From: an uncultured Propionibacteriaceae bacterium
GTDB taxonomy: Bacteria; Actinomycetota; Actinomycetes; Propionibacteriales; Propionibacteriaceae
Assembly: GCA_937988865.1 (NCBI GenBank)
Contig: CALKHV010000019.1
Coordinates: forward strand, 1-14,338
Direction: 5' to 3'
Length of the DNA: 14,338 nucleotides
Below, piece by piece: positions 7,723 to 13,705 of this stretch. How positions within the stretch are numbered: position 1 is the first letter of the stretch; each line of letters starts with the position of its first letter. Below the pieces are notes generated by a model. It made no database searches. It had not been told where the DNA came from and was given only the letters and a program-made list of their open reading frames with translations. A program made the position numbers and the translations under genes.

Positions 7723-8034
7723 CATCCGCCGACGCCACCGGCCTTGACCTGGACGAGTTGCAGCGTGAAGTCGCGCGCTTTGGAGTCGCCGAGGAACAAG
7801 TCCGCCGGGACCACCTCATCTCGCACGTGCTCGCGGCCATATCGGCATCATGCTCAGAAGACGTGATCTTCTTCGGAGGCACCGCGCTCAGCCGGACCCA
7901 CCTGGCGCACTCCCGACTCTCTGAAGACATCGACCTCATTGCGACGACGACACGCGGTGTCGTGCTCCCCAAGCTTGTTCGCGCTGTGGAGCGAGCCCTT
8001 CTGCGCACCCACGGACGCACGGTGTGGAGTCCTG
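7719..8034 (+). pseudogene. abiEii: AbiEii toxin (nucleotidyltransferase), truncated after about 105 residues
   Basis: The ATG at 7719 overlaps the antitoxin stop (ATGA). Residues 1-105 match the N-terminus of AbiEii/DUF1814 nucleotidyltransferases: FFGGTALSRTHLAHSR at 51-66 and SEDIDL at 68-73, supplying G53, G54 and the metal-binding D70 and D72. The segment ALLRTHGRTVWSP (93-105) still fits the family. After about 8034 the frame turns into Arg/Pro/Gly-rich sequence without family features and runs to a stop at 8265-8267. At the same point a different frame picks up Fic-like coding sequence. Characterised AbiEii proteins are nearly three times longer, so the helical half needed for substrate binding is missing. 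It is probably a non-functional toxin; the read-through product would be 182 residues. Confidence 0.75.
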
Positions 8035-8343
8035 GCCGACGAACTGAAGGGCATCGTCGAACGCTGGCGTCTCGAGCTCACGGTGCGCAGAGACTCGGTG
8101 GCGTGGAGGATCTTGCCGATCCTGCTCGCCCAGCCGGCAGTGACCTCCCGACTGGTGCAGGAGCGCACCGGCGTCTCCCAACCCGCAGCCGACCGTGCAC
8201 TGCGGCAACTGGGCGAGGCCGGCATCCTCACCTCCAAGAACGAGCACGGCCGCGACCGCAAGCGTGACGTTGTCTGGCGATCCGACGAGGCGATCACCGC
8301 CCTGGACGAGTTCGCCGCACGTGCCCGTCGTGCCCGGCCCTGA
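8035..8343 (+). pseudogene. C-terminal remnant of a Fic-family protein (winged-helix part)
   Basis: In the frame ending at the TGA at 8341-8343, about 102 residues read from ADELKGIVERW to the end as coding sequence. The segments SVAWRILPILLAQPAVTS, then RLVQERTGVSQPAADRALRQ and LGEAGILT, look like the C-terminal helix and winged helix-turn-helix found after the Fic domain in many actinobacterial Fic proteins. The catalytic HPFxxGNGR-type motif is absent, because everything upstream is AbiEii sequence in another frame. No ribosome site or sensible start precedes it; an open frame extends back to 7939, but that part is out of frame with AbiEii codons. I read it as the leftover of a deletion or recombination that joined two toxin genes. 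An alternative is the end of another winged-helix regulator. Confidence 0.6.
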
Positions 8344-8558
8344 GTGACGTGGGTGGCATCACGGACCACGGTGGGGGAGAACGCGAACGGCGCGGACGGC
8401 ATCCGAGGGTTTGCGGCGAGTGCCACGACGACGCCCGGTGAGAGCCCACGTCAATTGGTGTGCACGTACCGGCCAAATCGGGCCGATCGGCAGTTACGGT
8501 CACCGGCCAGGGTGTCTGCATGACGACGCCCTCCGTAACCAGTGACATAGGAGTCCTG
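8344..8558. other. Intergenic region and leader upstream of the M28 peptidase
   Basis: No gene is evident. TACGGT at 8495-8500 could be a -10, which would leave a leader of about 50 bases. A seven-base inverted repeat (GTTACGG at 8493-8499, CCGTAAC at 8533-8539) lies within it. AGGAG at 8549-8553 is the ribosome site for the ATG at 8559. No -35 is convincing. Confidence 0.3.
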
Positions 8559-10160
8559 ATGGCAAGTCCGCGCATGAAGCGCACGGTGGGAACGGCAGGG
8601 GTGTTCGGCGTCCTGCTGGGCGCGGCCCTGGTCGTCGCACCGTCCTCGGGTGCCGCACCGGCCCAGAACGGCTGCGACAACCGCACCAACAACACCTACC
8701 AGAAGCTGTTGGAGTGCGTGCGGCTCAACGGTGTCGTCGAGCACATGGAGAAGCTGCAGGCGATCGCCGACGCCAACGGCGGCAACCGCGCCGACCAGAC
8801 CTCGGGCTACCAGGCCAGTGTCGACTACGTCGTCAAGACGCTCGAGGATGCCGGTTGGTCGGCTGACGTCGTGCCGTTCACCTACGACGCGGCCGACGTC
8901 ATCCTCAAGCAGCTCACCCCGGTCGCGGCGAACTACATCGCCCTCGACGCCGCCGGGACGGGCGAGGGAGACGTGACGGGCAGCGTGATCCCCGTCGACA
9001 TCAACCTCGCCGGCAACCGGGCCAACAGCAGCGGCTGCGAGGCCGCCGACTTCGCCGGTCTGGACTTCTCCGGCTCGAACGACATCGCGCTGCTTCAGCG
9101 TGGCACCTGCTCGTTCTCGGTCAAGGCCCAGAACGCCCAGGACGCCGGCGCCGAGGCCGTCGTGCTGTTCAACCAGGGTGACCCGGGCGCTGGCGACCGG
9201 TTCGGCCCGCTGAACCCGACCCTCGCACCGTTGACGCTGGACATCCCCGTCGTCGGCACGACCTTCGCCGCTGGCGAGGCGCTCGCTGCGCCGGGTGCCA
9301 CCGCCCAGGTCAAGGTCGACTTCTACGACGCCGAGTCCTTCAACGTCATCGGTGAGCTCGCCGGCAAGACCAACGACAATGTGGTCATGGCCGGTGCCCA
9401 CCTCGACTCCGTGCCTGCTGGCCCGGGCATCAACGACAACGGCAGCGGTTCGGCCGCCCTGCTCGAGGTCGCGCAGCAGATGGCCAAGTCCAAGCCCCAG
9501 AACACCGTGCGGTTCGCGTGGTGGGGTGCCGAGGAGCTCGGCCTCATCGGCTCGACCGAATGGGTCGGCCAGCGCACGCCGAAGGAGCTCGACCAGATCG
9601 CGCTCTACCTCAACTTCGACATGATCGGCTCGCCGAACTACTACTTCGGGGTCTACGACGCCAACGAGTCGAGCTTCGCGGCGCCGGTCGCGGTTCCGGA
9701 CGGCTCGATCGACATCGAGAAGACCTTCGAGTCGTTCTACACCCTGCGTGGCGAGCCCTACGACGACTCGGCGTTCAGCGGTCGCTCCGACTACGCCGCG
9801 TTCATCGACAACGGCATCCCCTCCGGTGGCCTGTTCACCGGCGCCGAGGAGCGCAAGACGGCTCAGCAGCAGGCCCTCTGGGGCGGCACCACGGGCGCGC
9901 AGTTCGACCCGTGCTACCACCTCGCCTGCGACACGATCGACAACTACGACGCTCACGCGTTGGAGGTCAACGCGGATGCCGTGGCGTACTCGGTGTTCAC
10001 GTACGCCGCCTCCACCGAGGGCGTCAACGGTGTGCGTGGGGCGAAGGTGCCCGGGAACTTCAGCGTCCCGGCCCCGGCTGGCCCGGAGCACACGTTCGCC
10101 GGCCCGCTGGGTGGCGCTGACCACGGTCACGACCATGACCACGACCGCGTCAGCGAGTGA
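8559..10160 (+). CDS. Secreted M28-family zinc metallopeptidase with PA domain (533 aa)
   Basis: The ATG at 8559 follows AGGAG by five bases and opens directly on a Sec signal peptide: KR near residues 7-8, a hydrophobic core at 10-27 and an Ala-rich cleavage region ending about residue 35. An in-frame start at 8460 would bury the signal peptide and is rejected. A PA domain spans about residues 140-255. The M28 catalytic domain follows with H281 and D283 in AHLDSV, D293 in NDNGSGSAA, E325 and E326 in GAEELG, D354 in NFDMIG and H454 in CYHLAC. This is the full di-zinc aminopeptidase set, with C452 and C457 placed for the usual disulfide. It should release N-terminal amino acids from peptides outside the cell. 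The protein ends in an unusual HGHDHDHD tail (522-529). Two hairpins follow the stop. It is monocistronic and unrelated to the defence genes upstream. Confidence 0.93.
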   Translation: MASPRMKRTVGTAGVFGVLLGAALVVAPSSGAAPAQNGCDNRTNNTYQKLLECVRLNGVVEHMEKLQAIADANGGNRADQTSGYQASVDYVVKTLEDAGWSADVVPFTYDAADVILKQLTPVAANYIALDAAGTGEGDVTGSVIPVDINLAGNRANSSGCEAADFAGLDFSGSNDIALLQRGTCSFSVKAQNAQDAGAEAVVLFNQGDPGAGDRFGPLNPTLAPLTLDIPVVGTTFAAGEALAAPGATAQVKVDFYDAESFNVIGELAGKTNDNVVMAGAHLDSVPAGPGINDNGSGSAALLEVAQQMAKSKPQNTVRFAWWGAEELGLIGSTEWVGQRTPKELDQIALYLNFDMIGSPNYYFGVYDANESSFAAPVAVPDGSIDIEKTFESFYTLRGEPYDDSAFSGRSDYAAFIDNGIPSGGLFTGAEERKTAQQQALWGGTTGAQFDPCYHLACDTIDNYDAHALEVNADAVAYSVFTYAASTEGVNGVRGAKVPGNFSVPAPAGPEHTFAGPLGGADHGHDHDHDRVSE

Positions 10161-10181
10161 TCTGACCTGACGTGACTCGGC

Positions 10182-10217
10182 AAGGGGTGGGTGGACGGTG
10201 ACGTCCACCCACCCCTT
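10182..10217 (+). terminator. Strong hairpin terminator after the M28 gene
   Basis: AAGGGGTGGGTGGAC at 10182-10196 pairs perfectly over 15 bases with GTCCACCCACCCCTT at 10203-10217 around a six-base loop. It lies 22 bases after the M28 stop. There is no long T tract after it, as is common in actinomycetes. It lies between convergent genes and could work in both directions. Confidence 0.85.
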
Positions 10218-10254
10218 CGCTCTGCCTCGAAAGCGGCTGGGACGGGAGATCACA

Positions 10255-10280
10255 CCGGATGCCGTGTGGCCGGCATCCGG
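10255..10280 (-). terminator. Hairpin terminator of the minus-strand hypothetical gene
   Basis: CCGGATGCC at 10255-10263 pairs perfectly with GGCATCCGG at 10272-10280 around an eight-base loop. The stem begins five bases beyond the minus-strand stop codon at 10286, the expected place for that gene's terminator. It has no clear T tract. Confidence 0.65.
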
Positions 10281-10285
10281 CGTCG

Positions 10286-10885
10286 TTACTCCTCGTCGTC
10301 CTCCAGTGCGTGGATCTCGTCGAGAGCATCTCGGAAGATGATCACGGCCTCAAGGATCTCGAAGATCGCCGACGCCCGGGCCTGGAGGTCGAGGTCGAGG
10401 TCACACAGCTCGGCCCGCTGAGGGATGTCGCGAATGAGGTGCCGGACGCGACGCCGCTCGTCGTCGGTCAGGCTGAAGTCCTGGAGGATGTCGTTCAGGA
10501 CGTCGCGCAGGGCGAACCTGGCCTGCTCCTGCGCGGCGGCGAAGACGTCAGCGACGGCCGCGACCCAGTGGTCCTCGCAGTCCTCAAGGATGTCGACGAT
10601 CTCTGTGAACAGCTCCTGTTGAGCCATGGCGACGCCGGGGTGACGCTCCTCGTGGTCGTCGTAGGGCAACGCGGCGGCTCGCTCGACGAACTGTCGTGCG
10701 CGGGCTTCATCGTCGGCTTCGAGCGCTCGCAGCGCCTTGGTGAGCAGGTTCGTCGCGCCGGCCATCAGCCCGCGGCTGATCGGTGCGAGGGCCCTGGTCG
10801 GGGCGAGGGGGATGCTGCCCAGACCGCGGTTCGACTGTTCGGCCAGGTAGCGGGCGAATCTCTCGCGGATGTCGGGGTTGGTCAC
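10286..10885 (-). CDS. Hypothetical acidic, helical cytoplasmic protein (199 aa)
   Basis: I do not recognise this family. The protein is rich in Asp, Glu, Ala and Leu, with long predicted helices such as NLLTKALRALEADDEARAR (about 46-64) and ALRDVLNDILQDF (about 124-136). It has no signal peptide or membrane segment and ends in an acidic LEDDEE tail. Codon use strongly favours G/C at third positions, so it is a real gene of the host type. The GTG at 10885 directly follows an in-frame TGA, so translation cannot start earlier, and the next ATG is 40 codons in. There is no ribosome site. Instead TACCTT lies six bases ahead of the GTG (10892-10897 on the plus strand), which would make a leaderless transcript. 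It has its own hairpin terminator and converges with the M28 gene. No function is assigned. Confidence 0.75.
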   Translation of the reverse strand: MTNPDIRERFARYLAEQSNRGLGSIPLAPTRALAPISRGLMAGATNLLTKALRALEADDEARARQFVERAAALPYDDHEERHPGVAMAQQELFTEIVDILEDCEDHWVAAVADVFAAAQEQARFALRDVLNDILQDFSLTDDERRRVRHLIRDIPQRAELCDLDLDLQARASAIFEILEAVIIFRDALDEIHALEDDEE

Positions 10886-10984
10886 TCAGGCAAGGTACCC
10901 GCTCGGTGACGTGTGTTGGCAGTTGGTCTGGCCCATCGTCGAGCAGCCGCGGTGATCACTGCTCGGTGGCCCTGCGGAAAACTT

Positions 10985-11475
10985 CGGGGCCGTGATGCTC
11001 CTATGGGTTGTCAAGCGGCGTTGAGCCATTCGCGGTAGCGGCGGGTGAAGTCGTCGTCGCGGCGTTTGCCGCGTTCGACGGTGGAGATGTGCATGGGCCA
11101 GATGCCGAAGTGGTCGGCGACGGTCTGGAGGGATAGGCCACGGGCTTGTCGTGCTGGTCGCAGGTCGCTGACGTCGGGGACGGTTGGTGGGTTGGTCAGC
11201 AGGGCGAGGACCTCGTTGGCGATGTGGCGTTTGAGGCAGCGAATCGCTTCGCGTTTGGGTTTGCCCTCGGCGGTCTTCTTCGCGATGTAGGCCTTGGTGC
11301 GGGGGTCCATCGTCATCCGGACCAGGGCGATGGTGTGGATCGCGTTGTTCGCTCGGCGGTCGCCGCCGCGGTTGAGCCGGTGCCGGTTGGTCTTGCCGCT
11401 GGACGCCGGGATCGGGCTGACTCCGGTGAGCGCGGCGAAGGCTGGTTTGCCGGTGATCCGGTGTCGCGCACCATC
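10985..11475 (-). mobile_element. IS110-family element remnant: right end plus 3' part of the transposase
   Basis: The C-terminal third of an IS110-type transposase is present (see the pseudogene) and is followed in its direction of reading by CTTGACAACCCATAGGAGCA at about 10991-11010. That sequence resembles, from memory, the right ends of actinobacterial IS110 elements. Sequence upstream of about 11475 no longer matches the family, so the RuvC-like catalytic domain and the left end with its RNA guide region are gone. The element cannot move by itself. Confidence 0.65.
11011..11475 (-). pseudogene. IS110-family transposase, C-terminal remnant with fused helix-turn-helix tail
   Basis: In the frame ending with the stop at 11011-11013, the segments ITGKPAFAALTGVSPIPASS, GKTNRHRLNRGGDRRANN and then AIHTIALVRMTMDPRTKAY and KREAIRCLKRHIA are the characteristic Transposase_20 region of IS110 enzymes, including the serine pair used in strand exchange by this family. 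The frame is closed by a TGA further upstream, and no DEDD/RuvC-like N-terminal domain is found in any frame, so the gene is 5'-truncated. An ATG at 11316 would allow a 101-residue product. After the transposase part comes a separate segment, LRPARQARGLSLQTVADHFG then WPMHISTVERGKRRDD, that looks like an XRE-type helix-turn-helix. I recall such tails in some actinobacterial IS110 proteins, so it is probably not a chance fusion. Confidence 0.8.
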
Positions 11476-11619
11476 GCCAGCACCCGGATCGACTCCACGG
11501 GTCCGTCGCTGGACTTCGGGGTCGGCAGGTCATCGTCGGACAGGGCAACCGGGCCGCGGTGATCGCGTCCGAGCAATGATCAGAACCTGTGGATGGGCCT
11601 CGGCGAGGTGTCGTGAGGA
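11476..11619. other. Unassigned stretch between the IS110 and IS256 remnants
   Basis: On the minus strand one frame here (PVALSDDDLPTPKSS then VESIRVLAMVRDTG) has almost only G or C in third positions. That suggests it was once part of a gene, but no family is recognised and it runs out of frame into the IS110 remnant. It may be the stump of a host gene into which the elements inserted. Confidence 0.3.
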
Positions 11620-11703
11620 GGGCGTACCTCCCGAGCAAGATCTGAAGCCCATGCAAGTCTGATCAGGGTCGGCGTTGGCGCGCCGGCTCGGGAAGGTACG
11701 CCC
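11620..11703 (+). repeat. Inverted repeat that would sequester the IS256-type transposase ribosome site
   Basis: GGGCGTACCTCCCGAGC (11620-11636) pairs with GCTCGGGAAGGTACGCCC (11686-11703) over 17 base pairs with one bulged A and a 49-base loop. The right arm contains GGGAAGG (11690-11696), the ribosome site for the ATG at 11704, and ends at the base just before that ATG. A transcript coming from upstream would fold over the start site. Confidence 0.7.
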
Positions 11704-11781
11704 ATGCTCAAGGTAGTCCACGAGGAGAACGAGTCGCACGAGAAGGGCACCGGGTGTGGCGGGTCGTTGCTCGACCAACTC
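11704..11781 (+). pseudogene. IS256-family (mutator-type) transposase, N-terminal stub
   Basis: The ATG at 11704 is followed by MLKVVHEENESHEKGTGCGG and SLLDQ, closely resembling the opening of actinobacterial IS256-family transposases (MLxVVHxE... then GSLxDE). The next residues should be the conserved IVREGARRML block. Instead the frame reads LFRLWIRGS and the match ends at about 11781, where coding-like sequence on the other strand begins. The DDE catalytic domain is absent from the window. GGGAAGG lies seven bases upstream of the ATG within a long inverted repeat. This is the left end of a lost element and not a working gene. An open frame runs on to 12063 but has no transposase features. 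Confidence 0.65.
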
Positions 11782-12020
11782 TTCAGGCTGTGGATCCGGG
11801 GGAGTCCGTCAGTCGGGTCCGGCCAGAGCCGCTGGGAACCCGACCACAGGCGCCACAGCTGGTCGGATGCCGGGTGGCCAGCCGTGGTGTCGCTCGCCTC
11901 CCCGGTGGTCACGAGAGAAATGGTGGCGTGGAACCCCCGATCGCGCACGCGGACGGTGACGGGGCCGACGTGGCGGGACAGCACGGGTGCCGGTCTCGGG
12001 CCCTTCGGGGCGTTGTCCAC
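11782..12020 (-). pseudogene. Coding-like fragment of an unrecognised protein, cut by the IS256 remnant
   Basis: From GTG 12018-12020, about 80 codons read on the minus strand with nearly all third positions G or C, as in the host genes. Segments include VLSRHVGPVTVRVRDRGFHA and QLWRLWSGSQRLWPDPTDGL. At about 11782 the frame enters the IS256 stub, so the natural C-terminus is lost and the frame continues through unrelated sequence to a stop at 11580. I recognise no domain. It is divergent from the DUF222 gene, with a 52-base gap. Real coding status rests only on codon bias; a shadow frame is possible but less likely, since nothing is supported on the opposite strand here. Confidence 0.35.
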
Positions 12021-12037
12021 AGCCCCGGCGCGTCGAC

Positions 12038-12072
12038 TTGAGGAGGTACGGATGTTCGATTAGTGTCTATCC
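12038..12072 (+). promoter_or_regulatory. Leaderless promoter with LexA-like site for the DUF222-HNH gene
   Basis: TTGAGG at 12038-12043 and TAGTGT at 12061-12066 form a -35/-10 pair with a 17-base spacer. The -10 ends six bases before the ATG at 12073, so transcription would start at the start codon. Within the spacer, AGGTAC-GGAT-GTTCGA (12044-12059) matches nine of twelve defined bases of the actinobacterial SOS box TCGAAC-N4-GTTCGA, placed where a bound repressor would block RNA polymerase. GAGGAGG at 12040-12046 is too far from the ATG to be its ribosome site. Confidence 0.6.
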
Positions 12073-13626
12073 ATGGACGTGCAACCGCTGGGACTCGAGG
12101 AGCGACGCTCCCGGATCGCGGCTGCCCGTGAGGCGCTGGTGGGGCTTGCCGACGTCCTGTACGAGGCGACGGGTCCGGAGCTCGGTGAGCTCATGTCGGC
12201 CGTCGACGGCGTGGCCGCCCAGGCTGCGGCCGCTCGCGTGACGATCACCGTCGAGGCGGTGCGCCGCGGCCAGGTGGCGGAGGAGGGCGTCAACGCCCAC
12301 GCGTGGGTTCGCGACCACGCTCCGTCGCTGCGCCAGGGTGGAGCCGGCGACGTCGCCCGGGTGGTCACCGCGGTGGTGCCCGCCGGTGCGCAGTTCCGGC
12401 CGGAGGGTGGAGAGGTCGACCCGGAGTCGACGGTGGGCATCGTGTGGGCGGGCGTCGCGGACGGCTCGGTGTCGCCCGGCCTGGCGAGTGCGACGATGCG
12501 CGAGCTCGACAGGCTCGCACCGTTGCTGAGGGAGGAGGCGAAGCCGACGGTCGTCAACGCGCTCCTCGAGCTGGGGGTCCAGTGGGGCCCGGGCCTCATG
12601 CGTCGCTTGCGGCCCCGGCTCCTCGCGGAGTACGGGCACGCTGGCGTTCTCGACGACCTGCAGGAGCGGCTGGCTCCGTCCGCACGGCTCTCGCAACCGT
12701 TCGTCGAGTCCGGTGACCTCACCGAGTACCTGCTGCTCATGACTCCGGAGCAGGCTGCCGCGCTGGAGGCGGCCATCGGTCCGCTGAGCGCACCGGCCCC
12801 GAACGCCGAGACCGGCGAGCGCGACCTCCGACCTGCGGGGCGGCGCCGAGTCGAGGCCCTCGCAGAGGTCTGCCGTCGGTCGTCGGCGGTCGATGCCGAT
12901 GAGTCGGGCGGCCGCGACGGCGCGGCCGGGACGTCGGCGGCGCTGCACGTGATGATTCCGCTGGCCGACCTGGAGGCGCGAACCGGGTGCGGTGAGGTGA
13001 TGGGGTCCACCGCGACCGGCACGATCCTGTCGCCGGAGGTGCTGCGCCGGGTGGCCTGCGACGCGGCCCTGATTCCCCACGTCCTCGGCAGTGCGGGAGA
13101 GGACCTCGACCTCGGCCGGGTCGTGCGGTTGTTCACCCGGGCGCAGCGGCGCCGACTGTGGCGGCGTGACCGGGCGTGCACGTACCCGGGATGCGCTGCT
13201 CCCGCGGCCTGGACCAAGGCCCACCACGTCGTGCACTGGGCGGATGGTGGCTTGTCCGACGTCGACAACGCCGCCTTGCTCTGCCAGAGACATCACACGC
13301 TCGTCCACAGCCGCAGACTGATCGCCGAGGTGAGGCGCACCCCCGACGAGCGCGGACGGTTCGTCGTCTGGGACCTCGACCCGGGCAGCTACGACCGGCA
13401 CCTCGAACGGCTTCGAGCGGAACGGGCCGCCAACGATCCGCCACCTCTGACACCTGAGCGCCTGCGCAGCCTGGTCGCTGCGATCCAGGGCGACGATCCC
13501 GAGGAACGACGGTGGGCCAGGGACGAGCTGGAGCTGTCGCAGCCGGATGAGCCGTGGTGGGACGACGGCGAATCTGACGTGCTGTGGCCCGAGGATGCCG
13601 TGACGCGGCTGGAGCTCTCGGCCTGA
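12073..13626 (+). CDS. DUF222 / 13E12-repeat family HNH endonuclease (517 aa)
   Basis: The N-terminal two thirds is the helical DUF222 domain. The C-terminal HNH domain begins near residue 360: C369-x4-C374, then H384, H385 and H388 in AHHVVHWADGG, N399 in DNAALLC, C404, H407-H408 and H412. This is a zinc-bound HNH nuclease with all metal ligands present. The family is highly repeated in actinomycete genomes (13E12 repeats in Mycobacterium), and some members are DNA-damage induced. Its physiological role is unknown; a mobile-DNA or repair-linked nuclease is usually supposed. The ATG at 12073 has no ribosome site but sits six bases after a -10, fitting a leaderless message, and a LexA-like box overlaps the promoter. 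The acidic, Trp-containing C-terminus after the HNH domain is common in this family. The gene appears complete and codon use is host-like. Confidence 0.92.
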   Translation: MDVQPLGLEERRSRIAAAREALVGLADVLYEATGPELGELMSAVDGVAAQAAAARVTITVEAVRRGQVAEEGVNAHAWVRDHAPSLRQGGAGDVARVVTAVVPAGAQFRPEGGEVDPESTVGIVWAGVADGSVSPGLASATMRELDRLAPLLREEAKPTVVNALLELGVQWGPGLMRRLRPRLLAEYGHAGVLDDLQERLAPSARLSQPFVESGDLTEYLLLMTPEQAAALEAAIGPLSAPAPNAETGERDLRPAGRRRVEALAEVCRRSSAVDADESGGRDGAAGTSAALHVMIPLADLEARTGCGEVMGSTATGTILSPEVLRRVACDAALIPHVLGSAGEDLDLGRVVRLFTRAQRRRLWRRDRACTYPGCAAPAAWTKAHHVVHWADGGLSDVDNAALLCQRHHTLVHSRRLIAEVRRTPDERGRFVVWDLDPGSYDRHLERLRAERAANDPPPLTPERLRSLVAAIQGDDPEERRWARDELELSQPDEPWWDDGESDVLWPEDAVTRLELSA

Positions 13627-13705
13627 GGGTGCTCCGGTTCGGATGCCGGCAGCGACTCGGCCGTGGTCGCGGGGGAGCCGCTGACGCCGACGTCGAGGGT
13701 CGTGA
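13627..13705. other. Convergent gap between DUF222-HNH and ADP-ribosylglycohydrolase-like genes
   Basis: These 79 bases separate two convergent stop codons. I see no perfect stem long enough to call a terminator, so none is annotated. Confidence 0.4.

Noticed and set aside
8460..8558. An upstream in-frame start for the M28 peptidase
   Set aside because: It would add 33 residues before a clear signal peptide, while ATG 8559 has a well-spaced AGGAG.
8451..10253. A 600-codon open frame on the minus strand opposite the M28 gene
   Set aside because: It is the antisense shadow of a strongly supported secreted peptidase; valine/glycine/arginine-rich with no motif.
10886..11656. A 256-codon minus-strand frame across the IS110 remnant
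   Set aside because: The IS110 protein motifs are in a different frame; this one is Pro/Arg/His-rich and featureless.
11704..12063. A 119-codon plus-strand gene after the IS256-type start
   Set aside because: Only the first 25 or so residues match a transposase; the rest has poor codon bias and lies opposite a better-biased minus-strand frame.
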